Positions 1 through 10,145 are shown, numbered from the stretch's first letter. The stretch is 64,000 nucleotides of DNA from Sediminicola sp035798135 (GCA_035798135.1 JAPFBR010000006.1:124001-188000); one strand, 5' to 3'. Notes: generated by a model not told the origin, from the letters alone. Translations and numbers: made by a program.

Positions 1-1354
1 AGACCAAGCCAAAGATTTTTTCATAGATATAGATCAAAGGCTGAACAAATAGGGTGATCATCCCATTCAACAAAAACAGCCCGAACACCAACCATTCAAT
101 ATTATCCAAATTACCCTCGTGAATAATATGGAAGGCAAAATAACCTACCATATAAATAAGGGTAATCTCCATTACCGATATAAATAAATTGGCCCGTTTA
201 TAAAGTTCGGATACCGTTAGAATAGTAACGATACCCGCCATGATCTGAAGAAATATATATTCAAAACTATTGGGAACAACAAATCCCAATATGAGCACGG
301 TAAGCACATGTACAAACAACCCCAAGCGTGCATCAAAGAAGGTCTTTATTATCAGGGGGAGAATGCATAAAGGAACCACAAAAACATAGGTTTCGTCATA
401 TTTTACCACTAAAGTGGTCACAAATACCATCAGTAAAATATTAAAAAAGATAAAGGTGACCTTGGTATTGTTTTTAAAAGTTATCGACCTATATTTTTTT
501 AAGAACAACAAGAGCATCAATAAGACCAATGCCACTAAAACCGTATACCCAAAAAGGATAAAATAATAGTTGTTGGCTGCCCATAATTCAGATTCATATT
601 CCTCTTTTAGGGATTTAAGGATCTTAAAATTCTCCGCCTCCACAACTTCCCCCTTAACTATAATGAGTTTCCCCTCATCTATATTGCCCCTGGTACTGGA
701 TAGTTCCGAAAACTCATTCTCAAGTTCCTTTTGCGATAGATTTTCATCATAAAATACGTTGGGTTTTATGACATTGAAAAACAGTTCTTGGAATTGAGAG
801 GAAAAAGCACTTAGTCCTCTACTTCTTAAATCTCGATCAACAAGATCTGCTATATCCTGAAGTTTATAAAAATCATCAAAATTAAGTTTTCGTGCCTCAT
901 TGCCCTTAACCAGATAAAGGCTACTCTTGGTTGTCATTCCAGTAGACCTAAGGACCCCGTTGGCGTAGATTTCATCAAGAATTTCATTACCTACCTTCTT
1001 TAAGGAAGTAAATTGGCCCATCTTTAATTTGTATCCCGCAAAAATGGTATCGAATTTCCTTTCAAAAGCATAGTAGACTTCTTTTTCTAAGTCTTCATCA
1101 AAAGCGTAATAATCGACAAGGTCATTCTGTATGGCCAGCTTTTCCTTGGCAATTTCCTCATCCGTTTTCTTGATGGAAAAATCAAATGGTGCATATAAAT
1201 TATCATACTGCCAAGGTTTCCCTTTTTGGAACTCGTACTTAAACTTACCTCCTTTAGGGAAAAAGGATACGACCAGAAAAATTGAAAGTGCATATAAAAT
1301 ATACTTATATATGAGTGATTGATTTTTATAAAGCCGATCTAAAAATTTCCTCAT
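1..1354 (-). CDS. PgpH-like 7TM-HD phosphohydrolase, N-terminal part (cut by window edge)
   Basis: The reading frame begins at the ATG at 1354 (MRKFLDRLYKNQSLIYK) and stays open to the left edge, so only about 451 N-terminal residues are present. A first membrane segment near residues 18-32 is followed by a long extracytoplasmic region and then a run of membrane helices beginning with NNYYFILFGYTVLVALVL. This matches the 7TMR-HDED/7TM_HD architecture of PgpH proteins, which degrade cyclic di-AMP. The catalytic HD domain would lie beyond the edge and is not seen, so activity is inferred from family only. A TAnnTTTG box lies just upstream. The gene is divergent from the thiolase gene. Confidence 0.85.
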   Translation of the reverse strand, partial: MRKFLDRLYKNQSLIYKYILYALSIFLVVSFFPKGGKFKYEFQKGKPWQYDNLYAPFDFSIKKTDEEIAKEKLAIQNDLVDYYAFDEDLEKEVYYAFERKFDTIFAGYKLKMGQFTSLKKVGNEILDEIYANGVLRSTGMTTKSSLYLVKGNEARKLNFDDFYKLQDIADLVDRDLRSRGLSAFSSQFQELFFNVIKPNVFYDENLSQKELENEFSELSSTRGNIDEGKLIIVKGEVVEAENFKILKSLKEEYESELWAANNYYFILFGYTVLVALVLLMLLLFLKKYRSITFKNNTKVTFIFFNILLMVFVTTLVVKYDETYVFVVPLCILPLIIKTFFDARLGLFVHVLTVLILGFVVPNSFEYIFLQIMAGIVTILTVSELYKRANLFISVMEITLIYMVGYFAFHIIHEGNLDNIEWLVFGLFLLNGMITLFVQPLIYIYEKIFGLV

Positions 1355-1372
1355 ATGTCTTGGTATCTCCAC

Positions 1373-1380
1373 CAAAAATA
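1373..1380 (-). promoter_or_regulatory. Candidate -7 box for the PgpH-like gene
   Basis: The plus strand reads CAAAAATA, i.e. TATTTTTG on the minus strand, an exact match to the Bacteroidota -7 element TAnnTTTG. It lies 18 bases upstream of the start codon. No TTTG is present 19 bases further upstream, so this is half a consensus promoter. Confidence 0.4.
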
Positions 1381-1474
1381 GAAAAATATATATTTAAAAA
1401 AGGCTTTTGACCCGAGAACCATGTTCTTTGCACTTTAATTTATTAATTTCGCAATATCATTTATAAAAAGAGAC

Positions 1475-2650
1475 ATGAAAGAAGTAGTCATTGTATCTGT
1501 TGCTAGAACTCCCATAGGTAGTTTTATGGGGGGTTTATCCAGCATCCCTGCTCCCAAATTAGGCGCTATCGCGATTAAAGGGGCCTTGGACAAAATCAAT
1601 TTGGACCCTAAATTGGTCGAAGAGGTTTTAATGGGTAATGTAGTACAAGCAGGGACAGGACAAGCTCCCGCCAGACAAGCAGCTATTTATGCCGGAATTC
1701 CGGACACTGTCCCATGTACGACAATTAATAAGGTATGTGCCTCAGGAATGAAGACCGTAATGCAGGCAGCACAAAGTATCGCTTTGGGCGATGCTTCAAT
1801 TATAGTAGCAGGAGGCATGGAAAACATGAGTTCCATTCCCCATTATGTGCATATGAGAAATGGACATAAATTTGGACCTGCCACCTTGATCGATGGCATG
1901 CAAAAGGATGGTTTGGTCGATGCCTATGACCAAAACGCGATGGGTACTTGTGCGGACGCATGTGCTACCGAATATAAATTCACAAGGGAAGATCAAGATG
2001 CCTATGCTGTACAGTCCTATGAGAGATCTGCAGCAGCATGGAAGGCGGGAAAATTCAATGATGAAGTAGTTCCTGTAGAGGTGCCACAACGCAGAGGAGA
2101 ACCTGTTATAGTTAATGAAGATGAGGAGTTCAAAAACGTTCGTCTGGATAAAATACCAACCCTTCGTCCTGCATTCTCCAAAGACGGAACCGTTACTGCG
2201 GCCAATGCGTCCACCATTAATGATGGTGCAGCAGCCTTGGTTTTGATGAGTGCCGAGAAAGCAAAAGAATTAAACCTAAAGCCCCTTGCAACAATAAAGA
2301 GTTACGCCGATGCCGCGCAAGAACCAAAGTGGTTCACTACATCACCATCAAAAGCACTACCAAAAGCTTTGGCCAAAGCAGGCATAACCCAAGACCAAGT
2401 AGATTATTTTGAATTCAATGAGGCTTTTGCCGTTGTTGGCTTGGCCAATATGAAAATCCTTGGATTAACGGATAAGAATGTAAATGTAAATGGGGGCGCA
2501 GTTTCCTTAGGGCATCCACTTGGATGTTCCGGTGCTAGGATCATCATAACACTTTTAAGCGTTATGGAACAAAATAATGGAAAGATCGGTGCAGCAGCTA
2601 TCTGTAATGGTGGTGGTGGTGCTTCCGCAATAGTATTGGAAAAAAAATAA
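1475..2650 (+). CDS. Acetyl-CoA C-acetyltransferase (thiolase)
   Basis: This 391-residue protein has the usual length of a biosynthetic or degradative thiolase, which joins or splits acetyl-CoA and acetoacetyl-CoA. Visible family motifs are NKVCASGMK with the acyl-accepting cysteine near residue 88, NEAFAV with the conserved Asn/Glu near 316, and GHPLGCSGARI with the second catalytic cysteine and histidine near 348. The C-terminus CNGGGGASAIV is typical of the family. The start ATG follows GAGAC closely, and TAATTTCG at 1444-1451 is a one-mismatch -7 box. No other fatty-acid or butyrate genes lie next to it, so the pathway (ketone body, isoleucine or fatty acid metabolism) cannot be fixed from context. 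Confidence 0.95.
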   Translation: MKEVVIVSVARTPIGSFMGGLSSIPAPKLGAIAIKGALDKINLDPKLVEEVLMGNVVQAGTGQAPARQAAIYAGIPDTVPCTTINKVCASGMKTVMQAAQSIALGDASIIVAGGMENMSSIPHYVHMRNGHKFGPATLIDGMQKDGLVDAYDQNAMGTCADACATEYKFTREDQDAYAVQSYERSAAAWKAGKFNDEVVPVEVPQRRGEPVIVNEDEEFKNVRLDKIPTLRPAFSKDGTVTAANASTINDGAAALVLMSAEKAKELNLKPLATIKSYADAAQEPKWFTTSPSKALPKALAKAGITQDQVDYFEFNEAFAVVGLANMKILGLTDKNVNVNGGAVSLGHPLGCSGARIIITLLSVMEQNNGKIGAAAICNGGGGASAIVLEKK

Positions 2651-2672
2651 TATATCCCTGTAAAGCAAATCT

Positions 2673-3425
2673 ATGCAATACGGTATTTGCCACCTGAGTA
2701 TTGTTCCCTTAAGAGCAACTGCAGACAATGTCAGTGAAATGGTCACACAGCTTTTGTATGGGGACCATTTCAAGGTTTTGGAACATCGCAAAAATTGGAG
2801 CAAAATCCGCATCGCCTTTGACACTACAGAAGGATGGGTGAGCAATAGTCAATTCCTGATCATTTCGGAAGAAGCCTATCAACAGGCCGACACCAATAAA
2901 GCAATACAAAACTCTTCGGATCTGGTTGCCTTTGTAAGTACCGATACCGATATGCTCATTCCAATAGTAATAGGATCAACAGTACAGAATATAGATTTAA
3001 CAACCCACCACTTTGAAGGCAACTTCATTGGTGGCATCAAGGAAAAGGGCACACTCTTGGATACAGCCCTACTTTATTTGAATACCCCTTATTTATGGGG
3101 TGGAAAAACACCTTTTGGCATCGATGCTTCCGGCTTTACCCAAATGGTCTATAAAATAAACGGCTACCAACTCCTTCGAACTTCGGCACAACAGGCTTCA
3201 CAAGGAGAACCCTTGAGTTTTATTGAAGAAAGCGAAGCGGGAGATTTAGCATTTTTTGACAACAATGAAGGCGTTATTGACCACGTTGGCATCATTATGA
3301 AGAACAACTATGTGATCCACGTGCATGGCAAGGTTAGAATTGACCGGATTGACCATACCGGTATTTTCAACGCCGAAACACGAAGCTACACCCATCAACT
3401 CAGGGTCATTAAAAAAATTATCTAA
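2673..3425 (+). CDS. SH3-NlpC/P60 cell-wall peptidase homologue lacking the catalytic Cys
   Basis: A 250-residue protein with an N-terminal SH3-like region (about residues 1-65) and a C-terminal NlpC/P60 (C40) domain (about 125-250), like YkfC-type endopeptidases that cut murein peptides. The active-site segment reads YLWGGKTPFGIDASGF, with alanine at position 152 (codon 3126-3128) where the family has cysteine. The histidines H204 (DHVGI) and H216/H218 (IHVHG) are kept. I see no signal peptide. It begins 22 bases after the thiolase gene and may be co-transcribed with it. Without the cysteine nucleophile it would be expected to be inactive as a peptidase, perhaps a binding protein. This is inferred from the family mechanism. 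Confidence 0.85.
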   Translation: MQYGICHLSIVPLRATADNVSEMVTQLLYGDHFKVLEHRKNWSKIRIAFDTTEGWVSNSQFLIISEEAYQQADTNKAIQNSSDLVAFVSTDTDMLIPIVIGSTVQNIDLTTHHFEGNFIGGIKEKGTLLDTALLYLNTPYLWGGKTPFGIDASGFTQMVYKINGYQLLRTSAQQASQGEPLSFIEESEAGDLAFFDNNEGVIDHVGIIMKNNYVIHVHGKVRIDRIDHTGIFNAETRSYTHQLRVIKKII

Positions 3426-3430
3426 CAAAA

Positions 3431-3461
3431 AAAGCCTTCGAAATTTCGAAGGCTTTTTTTT
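3431..3461. terminator. Bidirectional intrinsic terminator
   Basis: A perfect inverted repeat, AGCCTTCGAAATTTCGAAGGCT at 3433-3454 written as two 11-base halves (AGCCTTCGAAA and TTTCGAAGGCT), is flanked by an A-run on the left and a T-run on the right. It sits between two convergent genes and would stop transcription from both sides. Confidence 0.9.
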
Positions 3462-3479
3462 ATTACTTGATATTGGGAA

Positions 3480-4742
3480 TTATTCGCCCAACAACTTTTT
3501 AAGTCTCATGAAATTTTCATTATCTCCCAAAGCACCGTAGATGTTCTTCAACTGCGTCAAAATTCCTTGGTTATCAGGATTCAACTTTAAAGCATCTTCC
3601 AAAACAGTAGCGCCTTCTCTAAACAAGCTATCTTTCTTTTTCTTAAAGACATCATATTTCGCAATATCTGCCTTTGAATTGCCCAACTTGTTCATATCAT
3701 CAATCATCCCGTTTCCTTCGTTCACATAGGTAGTGGACAAATTCAATTGGGCATTTACATAACCTGGGTTGATCTCCAAAGCACGCTTATACGCATCCCT
3801 TGCAGCTTCTAAATTCCCTTGTTCCATATTGATTACTCCAATATTGTAAAAAAGATCTGGATTATCAGGAGCAACTTCAGTAGCATCAGCCATCAAAGAT
3901 TTAAACTTTTCCTTATCCCCTAATTTAAAATATAAATTAGCTTCATTCAAAATTAGATTTACATCCGTTGGGTCGGTGGCCCTTGCATCCTTGTAAGCTT
4001 CCAAGGCCATATCATCCTGACCCAATTGGGTATAGATCAACGCAATGTTTTTAACAATCTCTGAACTTTTTGAGGGAGTTTTTTCATCCTTAGGTTCATT
4101 ATATGTTCCTGACTTCACCATTAAATCCCTTTGATTCTTGGCCATCTCCTCAACTTCTCCAGTTTCAATGTTCACAGCGGAATATTTCATTTCACTACCA
4201 TTGTAACCGAGATCCTTTAACTCATTATAATAGGTGAGGGCTTGCTCATAATGTCCCCCGTTTACAGCACTACTAGCAGCATAATAAAGATAAATGGTAT
4301 CTTTTTTGCTCAAGTTATAGCTCATATATAGCTTTTCACCAGCTTCTTTATAGCGCTTTTCTTGATTGTCCGTAACCGCTGAATTTACCAAGTCCGCAGA
4401 AATAGCATTTAGTTTTTGTTGGGCCTCAACCGTATACTTTTGCTTTCCAGTTTGAGCTTCCAATGCAATAAGGTCATTATATCCTTTCACAGCATCATCA
4501 AAAGCAGCAGCGTCTCCTTTTTGGGCCAAATCTTTGTAAATATTCCCTCTTAAAAGATAATATTCGGCCTTCATTTTGTCATCTGCTCCTCCAATTAAAC
4601 CAGATGCGCTTTCAATTGCTGCCTTTGCGGCAACGGCATCACCGGATTTCAAAGCTTTCTCAGCCGTCTTCAATTCATTTTTCTGTGAAAAACCGACCAA
4701 AGAATATGATATGGCCGCCAGTATTAAAATTTTAGTTTTCAT
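3480..4742 (-). CDS. Exported tetratricopeptide-repeat protein
   Basis: This 420-residue protein starts with a signal peptide (MKTKILILAAISYSLVGFSQ, likely cleaved after about residue 19). It continues with TPR helices, clearest at ALIYTQLGQDDMALEAYKDA (about 235-255), NLYFKLGDKEKFKSLM (about 270) and YNIGVINMEQGNLEAARDAY (about 300-320). TPR proteins are scaffolds for protein-protein contact, and the partner is not known here. It follows gyrA by 35 bases on the same strand and probably shares its transcript. I recall a TPR gene downstream of gyrA in other flavobacteria, which suggests conserved linkage but not function. Confidence 0.85.
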   Translation of the reverse strand: MKTKILILAAISYSLVGFSQKNELKTAEKALKSGDAVAAKAAIESASGLIGGADDKMKAEYYLLRGNIYKDLAQKGDAAAFDDAVKGYNDLIALEAQTGKQKYTVEAQQKLNAISADLVNSAVTDNQEKRYKEAGEKLYMSYNLSKKDTIYLYYAASSAVNGGHYEQALTYYNELKDLGYNGSEMKYSAVNIETGEVEEMAKNQRDLMVKSGTYNEPKDEKTPSKSSEIVKNIALIYTQLGQDDMALEAYKDARATDPTDVNLILNEANLYFKLGDKEKFKSLMADATEVAPDNPDLFYNIGVINMEQGNLEAARDAYKRALEINPGYVNAQLNLSTTYVNEGNGMIDDMNKLGNSKADIAKYDVFKKKKDSLFREGATVLEDALKLNPDNQGILTQLKNIYGALGDNENFMRLKKLLGE

Positions 4743-4777
4743 TTTAAATGTATTAATGGTTATAGTGTGTTTAATGA

Positions 4778-7309
4778 TTATTCTTCTATTGTGGTATCAT
4801 CAATATCAAGACCCGTGCCATTCTCTGGTTCTACGTCAATATCGTTGATATCGGTTTCAACCACTTCTTCTTCGTCTTTCATGACTTTCGCCACAGCAGC
4901 AATGGAATCGTTGCCTTTGATATTGATCAGTCGGACCCCTTGTGTGGCCCTACCCATTACCCTAAGATCTTCCACGCTCATACGTATGGCGATCCCAGAT
5001 TTATTGATGATCATCAGATCATCGGAATCAGAAACATTCTTAATGGAGACAAGTCCCCCGGTCTTATCCGTAATGGAGATAGTCTTAACTCCTTTACCTC
5101 CTCTATTTGTTATTCTATAATCATCGATGCTGGAACGTTTCCCATAACCGTTTTCCGAAACTACGAGAATCTCTTCATCGAAATCATGGACGGAAACCAT
5201 TCCAATCACCTCATCATTCTCATGTGCCAAGGTTATTCCTCTAACACCAGAGGCATTTCTTCCCATTGGCCGAGTCTTGCTCTCTTCAAAGCGGATGGCC
5301 TTTCCGGATTTTAACCCTAGGAAAATTTGACTGGTACCAGTGGTCAATTTAGCTTCCAACAATTCATCACCTTCCCTTACCCCAATGGCATTGATACCAT
5401 TCTGTCTCGGTCTGGAATATTGTTCCAAAGAGGTTTTCTTAACAATCCCCTTTTTGGTAGCCATAATCACAAAATGACTGTTCACATACTCTTCATCCTT
5501 AAGGTCCTGGGTACAAATAAAGGCTTTAACGGTATCATCCTGCTCAATATTGATCAAGTTTTGGATGGCACGGCCTTTGGATGTTCTACTTCCTTCCGGA
5601 ATCTCGTAAACCCTCATCCAGAAACATTTACCTTTTTGGGTAAAGAACAACATGTATTGGTGGTTGGTCCCAACAAATAAATATTCCAAGAAATCTTCAT
5701 TTCTCGTAGATGATGCTTTTTGACCAACGCCTCCCCTATTCTGGGTCTTATATTCTGAAAGCGCCGTTCTTTTGATGTAGCCCGCATGGGAAATGGTAAT
5801 GACCACCTGCTCATCAGGGATCATATCCTCCATACTAAGGTCTCCACCTGCAAAATTTATTTCTGAACGTCTTGGATCACCGTATTTCTCCTTCATCTCC
5901 TGAAGCTCGTCTTTTATGATCTGCATTCTGCGTTCTTTCCTGGCCAAGATATCTTTCAAATCAATAATGGTAGCCATTACCTCTTCATATTCAACTCTCA
6001 ATTTATCCTGCTCCAGACCGGTAAGCTGACGTAATCGCATTTCTACAATCGCCTTGGCTTGTACTTCAGATAATTTAAATCGTTCAATTAAATTATCACG
6101 CGCCTCATCGGCGTTGCTGGATGCTCTTATGATGGCAATTACCTCGTCTATGTTATCGGAAGCAATGATAAGTCCTTCCAAAATATGAGCCCTATCCTCT
6201 GCTTTTTTAAGATCAAATTCCGTTCTTCTAACAACTACCTCATGACGATGCTCCACGAAATAATGAATCATTTCCTTAACGTTCAACAATTGAGGTCTTC
6301 CTTTGACCAAGGCAATGTTATTTACGCTAAATGAAGTCTGTAAAGCAGTGTATTTATATAAGGTATTTAATACGATATTGGGTATTGCATCCCTTTTTAG
6401 GATATAGACAACACGCATACCGTTTCTATCCGATTCATCACGGATACTAGAAATACCCTCAATCTTTTTATCATTTACAAGGTCGGCCGTCTTTTTGATC
6501 ATGTCCGCCTTATTCACTTGGTAAGGAATTTCTGTAACTACAATACATTCCTTGCCCTGTACTTCTTCTATATTGGCCTTGGCGCGCATTACCACTCTAC
6601 CCCTACCAGTTTTAAAAGCCTCAATTACTCCATCATACCCGTAGATGATTCCCCCTGTAGGGAAATCCGGTGCTTTAATGTGAGTGATCAATTCGTCAAT
6701 CTCTATATCATTGTTATCGATATACGCCAAGGTTCCATCTACCACCTCGGATAGGTTATGTGGCGGCATATTGGTCGCCATACCTACAGCAATACCAGAT
6801 GCGCCATTGACCAATAAATTTGGTATTTTGGCAGGAAGCACCTTTGGCTCCTTTAAGGAATCATCAAAGTTAAGCTGATGATCTACCGTATCTTTTTCAA
6901 TATCCGCCAACATTTCATCGGCAATCTTACGCATACGGGCCTCCGTGTAACGCATTGCTGCCGGACTATCGCCATCTACAGATCCAAAGTTACCCTGACC
7001 ATCCACTAACATGTAGCGCAAACTCCATTCTTGGGCCATACGCACCATGGAATCATATACCGAAGTATCTCCGTGTGGATGAAACTTACCTAAAACCTCC
7101 CCGACAATCCTAGCGGACTTTTTGTGTGCACTATTTGATCTTACCCCTAACTCGTGCATCCCGTACAAAACCCTTCGGTGTACCGGCTTTAAGCCATCCC
7201 TAACATCTGGTAAGGCACGTGACACAATGACCGACATTGAATAATCAATGTAGGCAGATTTCATTTCATCATCAATGTTGATTGGAATTAATTTTTCCCC
7301 TTCTGCCAT
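4778..7309 (-). CDS. gyrA: DNA gyrase subunit A
   Basis: An 843-residue GyrA, the DNA breakage-reunion subunit of gyrase, which introduces negative supercoils together with GyrB. The active-site tyrosine is Y121 in AAMRYTEARM. The quinolone-contact helix reads KFHPHGDTSVYDSMVRMAQ, with T82 and D86 at the positions of E. coli S83 and D87. The C-terminal domain carries the wrapping motif NRGGKG (GyrA box) near residue 735 and a related QNRGGVGQ near 525, which separates it from ParC. The tail is acidic (DEEEVVETDINDIDVEPENG). It is divergent from clpC, with about 260 bases between them. Confidence 0.98.
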   Translation of the reverse strand: MAEGEKLIPINIDDEMKSAYIDYSMSVIVSRALPDVRDGLKPVHRRVLYGMHELGVRSNSAHKKSARIVGEVLGKFHPHGDTSVYDSMVRMAQEWSLRYMLVDGQGNFGSVDGDSPAAMRYTEARMRKIADEMLADIEKDTVDHQLNFDDSLKEPKVLPAKIPNLLVNGASGIAVGMATNMPPHNLSEVVDGTLAYIDNNDIEIDELITHIKAPDFPTGGIIYGYDGVIEAFKTGRGRVVMRAKANIEEVQGKECIVVTEIPYQVNKADMIKKTADLVNDKKIEGISSIRDESDRNGMRVVYILKRDAIPNIVLNTLYKYTALQTSFSVNNIALVKGRPQLLNVKEMIHYFVEHRHEVVVRRTEFDLKKAEDRAHILEGLIIASDNIDEVIAIIRASSNADEARDNLIERFKLSEVQAKAIVEMRLRQLTGLEQDKLRVEYEEVMATIIDLKDILARKERRMQIIKDELQEMKEKYGDPRRSEINFAGGDLSMEDMIPDEQVVITISHAGYIKRTALSEYKTQNRGGVGQKASSTRNEDFLEYLFVGTNHQYMLFFTQKGKCFWMRVYEIPEGSRTSKGRAIQNLINIEQDDTVKAFICTQDLKDEEYVNSHFVIMATKKGIVKKTSLEQYSRPRQNGINAIGVREGDELLEAKLTTGTSQIFLGLKSGKAIRFEESKTRPMGRNASGVRGITLAHENDEVIGMVSVHDFDEEILVVSENGYGKRSSIDDYRITNRGGKGVKTISITDKTGGLVSIKNVSDSDDLMIINKSGIAIRMSVEDLRVMGRATQGVRLINIKGNDSIAAVAKVMKDEEEVVETDINDIDVEPENGTGLDIDDTTIEE

Positions 7310-7517
7310 ATTATAAAATCGTATATACTAAATTGGTTAAAAAATCAAGCCAATATACGGAAAATGAAAGCTTACAAGGCATATTAACGACACTTTATCC
7401 AATAATTTATTAACACTTGAACTAGTTGATTTAGTTGATAATTTGATTGTTAAATTTTTTGTAAATCTTCCTTTTTTTCGTCACTTACACCGAGTTTATA
7501 AAAATATGGGTACAGTA

Positions 7518-7548
7518 TTTGCCTTATATAGTATTAGATTTACTATTT
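7518..7548 (+). promoter_or_regulatory. Weak candidate promoter for clpC
   Basis: TTTG at 7518-7521 is followed after 19 bases by TACTATTT at 7541-7548, which matches TAnnTTTG in all but one or two places. The spacing is right and the start codon lies 22 bases downstream. The -7 box is imperfect. Confidence 0.35.
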
Positions 7549-7570
7549 TTAATGAAGAAAGGAATATTTT

Positions 7571-10123
7571 ATGGATGATAATTTTTCGCCAAGGGTAAAA
7601 GATGTAATTGCCTACAGTAAAGAGGAAGCGCTTAGGCTTGGCCATGATTTCATTGGTACCGAGCATCTTATGCTTGGTCTTTTGCGCGATGGTAATGGAA
7701 AGGCAATAAGTATTTTGGATGCTTTGGATGTAGATTTGGACCACTTAAGAAGAAAAGTTGAAATACTAAGCCCTGCCAATCCCAACCCAGGTAACATACA
7801 AAAAGACAAAAAGAACCTACATTTAACTAGGCAAGCTGAACGTGCCTTGAAAACTACGTTTCTGGAAGCTAAATTATTCCAGAGCTCTTCTATTAACACT
7901 GCCCATCTACTACTTTGCATCTTGAGAAATGAAAACGACCCTACAACAAAATTACTTCATAAACTCAAAGTAGATTACGATGGCGTCAAAGAACAATTCA
8001 AATCAATGATAACCAGTGATGATGATTACATAGACACTCCTAGAGCTGAATCTTTCCCAAATGACTCCGATGAGAGCAATGAAGGCAAAGAGGGTACTTT
8101 TGGAGGTTCTTCAAGCACTCAAAAAGGGAACAAGAAATCCAAAACTCCGGTATTGGACAATTTTGGAAGGGACCTGACCCAAATGGCTGAAGAGAACAAA
8201 TTGGACCCCGTAGTTGGACGTGAAAAAGAAATCGAGAGGGTTTCTCAAATATTGAGTAGAAGAAAAAAGAATAATCCGTTATTGATCGGGGAACCTGGAG
8301 TTGGTAAAAGTGCCATCGCTGAAGGCCTTGCATTGCGGATTATCAATAAAAAAGTTTCTCGTATCCTTTATAATAAAAGGGTAGTGACTTTAGACCTCGC
8401 ATCCTTGGTAGCGGGCACAAAATATCGTGGACAGTTCGAAGAGCGAATGAAAGCGGTGATGAACGAATTGGAAAAAAATGACGATATCATTTTGTTCATA
8501 GATGAAATACACACTATTGTTGGTGCCGGTGGGGCTACTGGAAGTTTAGATGCTTCCAACATGTTCAAACCAGCCTTGGCAAGGGGCGAGATCCAATGTA
8601 TTGGAGCCACCACCTTGGATGAATACCGACAGTATATTGAAAAGGACGGGGCATTGGAACGTCGTTTTCAAAAGGTGATCGTTGAACCTACCACTGTAGA
8701 GGAAACCATAGAAATCCTTAAAAATATTAAAGGAAAATACGAGGACCACCACAATGTCATCTATACAGATGAAGCTATTTTGGCCTGTGTAAAATTGACA
8801 AACCGTTATATGACCGATAGGTTTTTACCGGACAAGGCCATTGATGCACTTGATGAGGCGGGATCTAGAGTCCATATCATCAATATGGATGTACCCAAGC
8901 AAATCTTGGAGTTGGAAAAACAATTGGAGGATGTCCGAGGCCTAAAAAACAGTGTTGTTAAAAAACAACGCTATGAAGAGGCCGCTAAACTGAGGGACGA
9001 CGAAAAAAGATTGGAGAAAGATTTGGCCATAGCCCAAGAAAAATGGGAAGAGGACAGCAAATTACATAGAGAAACCGTTTCTGAAGACAATGTGGCAGAT
9101 GTAGTCTCCATGATGAGCGGCATCCCAGTGAACAGAATTGCACAGACAGAGAGCAAAAAACTGGCAGAATTGCCGGCATTGATAAAATCCAATGTAATAG
9201 GCCAGGACGAAGCTGTGGCGAAAGTTGCAAAAGCTATACAAAGAAATAGGGCCGGACTAAAAGATCCGGACAAGCCTATTGGGTCCTTCATATTCCTAGG
9301 TCAAACAGGGGTTGGTAAAACCCAATTGGCCAAGGTATTGGCCAAAGAACTGTTCGACTCTGAAGATGCATTGATACGTGTCGACATGAGTGAGTATATG
9401 GAAAAATTTGCTATCTCGAGATTGGTAGGAGCACCTCCAGGATATGTAGGGTATGAGGAAGGCGGACAATTGACGGAAAAAGTAAGACGTAAGCCATATT
9501 CTGTTATACTTCTTGATGAGATAGAAAAGGCCCATCCAGATGTCTTCAATATGCTTTTACAAGTATTGGATGACGGATTTTTAACGGATAGCCTTGGAAG
9601 GAAAATAGATTTTAGAAATACGATCATCATCATGACCTCCAATATTGGAGCAAGACAGTTGAAAGATTTTGGTCAAGGCGTCGGTTTCGGCACTTCTGCA
9701 ATGAAGGCACAAACAGACTCACACCAAAAAGGGGTTATAGAGAATGCTTTAAAGAAAGCCTTTGCCCCAGAATTTCTGAACAGAATAGATGATGTGGTGG
9801 TATTTAATCCTCTTGAGAGAGAAGATATCCACAAAATCATTGATATTGAGCTTCGCAAATTGTTCGCTAGGATCAAAGATATAGGATATAACCTGAACCT
9901 AACGGATAAGGCAAAGGACTATATCGCAGAAAAAGGGTTCGATAAACAGTATGGTGCAAGACCTTTAAAAAGAGCTATCCAGAAGTATATTGAGGATGCC
10001 TTGGCAGAGGAAATTGTTAATTCCAATTTAAATGAAGGCGATAGCATTTTTATGGACCTTGATGAGAAAAAAGAAGAGCTTACCATAGTAATAAAAAAAG
10101 CCGAGGAATCTTCCAAAACATAA
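7571..10123 (+). CDS. clpC: ClpC-type AAA+ chaperone, ATPase subunit of Clp protease
   Basis: This 850-residue protein unfolds substrates and feeds them to ClpP, or disaggregates them. Two N-terminal Clp_N repeats (about 1-75 and 80-150) precede two AAA+ modules with Walker A motifs GEPGVGKSA (about 243) and GQTGVGKTQ (about 577). A UVR-like segment between them (VKKQRYEEAAKLRDDEKRLE, about 460-480) places it in the ClpC class rather than ClpA or ClpB, whose middle domain would be much longer. The start ATG gives MDDNFSPRVKDVI, the normal ClpC beginning. No clpP is in the window. A strong terminator follows. Confidence 0.95.
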   Translation: MDDNFSPRVKDVIAYSKEEALRLGHDFIGTEHLMLGLLRDGNGKAISILDALDVDLDHLRRKVEILSPANPNPGNIQKDKKNLHLTRQAERALKTTFLEAKLFQSSSINTAHLLLCILRNENDPTTKLLHKLKVDYDGVKEQFKSMITSDDDYIDTPRAESFPNDSDESNEGKEGTFGGSSSTQKGNKKSKTPVLDNFGRDLTQMAEENKLDPVVGREKEIERVSQILSRRKKNNPLLIGEPGVGKSAIAEGLALRIINKKVSRILYNKRVVTLDLASLVAGTKYRGQFEERMKAVMNELEKNDDIILFIDEIHTIVGAGGATGSLDASNMFKPALARGEIQCIGATTLDEYRQYIEKDGALERRFQKVIVEPTTVEETIEILKNIKGKYEDHHNVIYTDEAILACVKLTNRYMTDRFLPDKAIDALDEAGSRVHIINMDVPKQILELEKQLEDVRGLKNSVVKKQRYEEAAKLRDDEKRLEKDLAIAQEKWEEDSKLHRETVSEDNVADVVSMMSGIPVNRIAQTESKKLAELPALIKSNVIGQDEAVAKVAKAIQRNRAGLKDPDKPIGSFIFLGQTGVGKTQLAKVLAKELFDSEDALIRVDMSEYMEKFAISRLVGAPPGYVGYEEGGQLTEKVRRKPYSVILLDEIEKAHPDVFNMLLQVLDDGFLTDSLGRKIDFRNTIIIMTSNIGARQLKDFGQGVGFGTSAMKAQTDSHQKGVIENALKKAFAPEFLNRIDDVVVFNPLEREDIHKIIDIELRKLFARIKDIGYNLNLTDKAKDYIAEKGFDKQYGARPLKRAIQKYIEDALAEEIVNSNLNEGDSIFMDLDEKKEELTIVIKKAEESSKT

Positions 10124-10145
10124 ATCTTGTAAGAATTTAAACATA

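Noticed and set aside
7496..7744. Minus-strand frame across the clpC start
   Set aside because: It overlaps the Clp_N domain and contains no recognisable protein.
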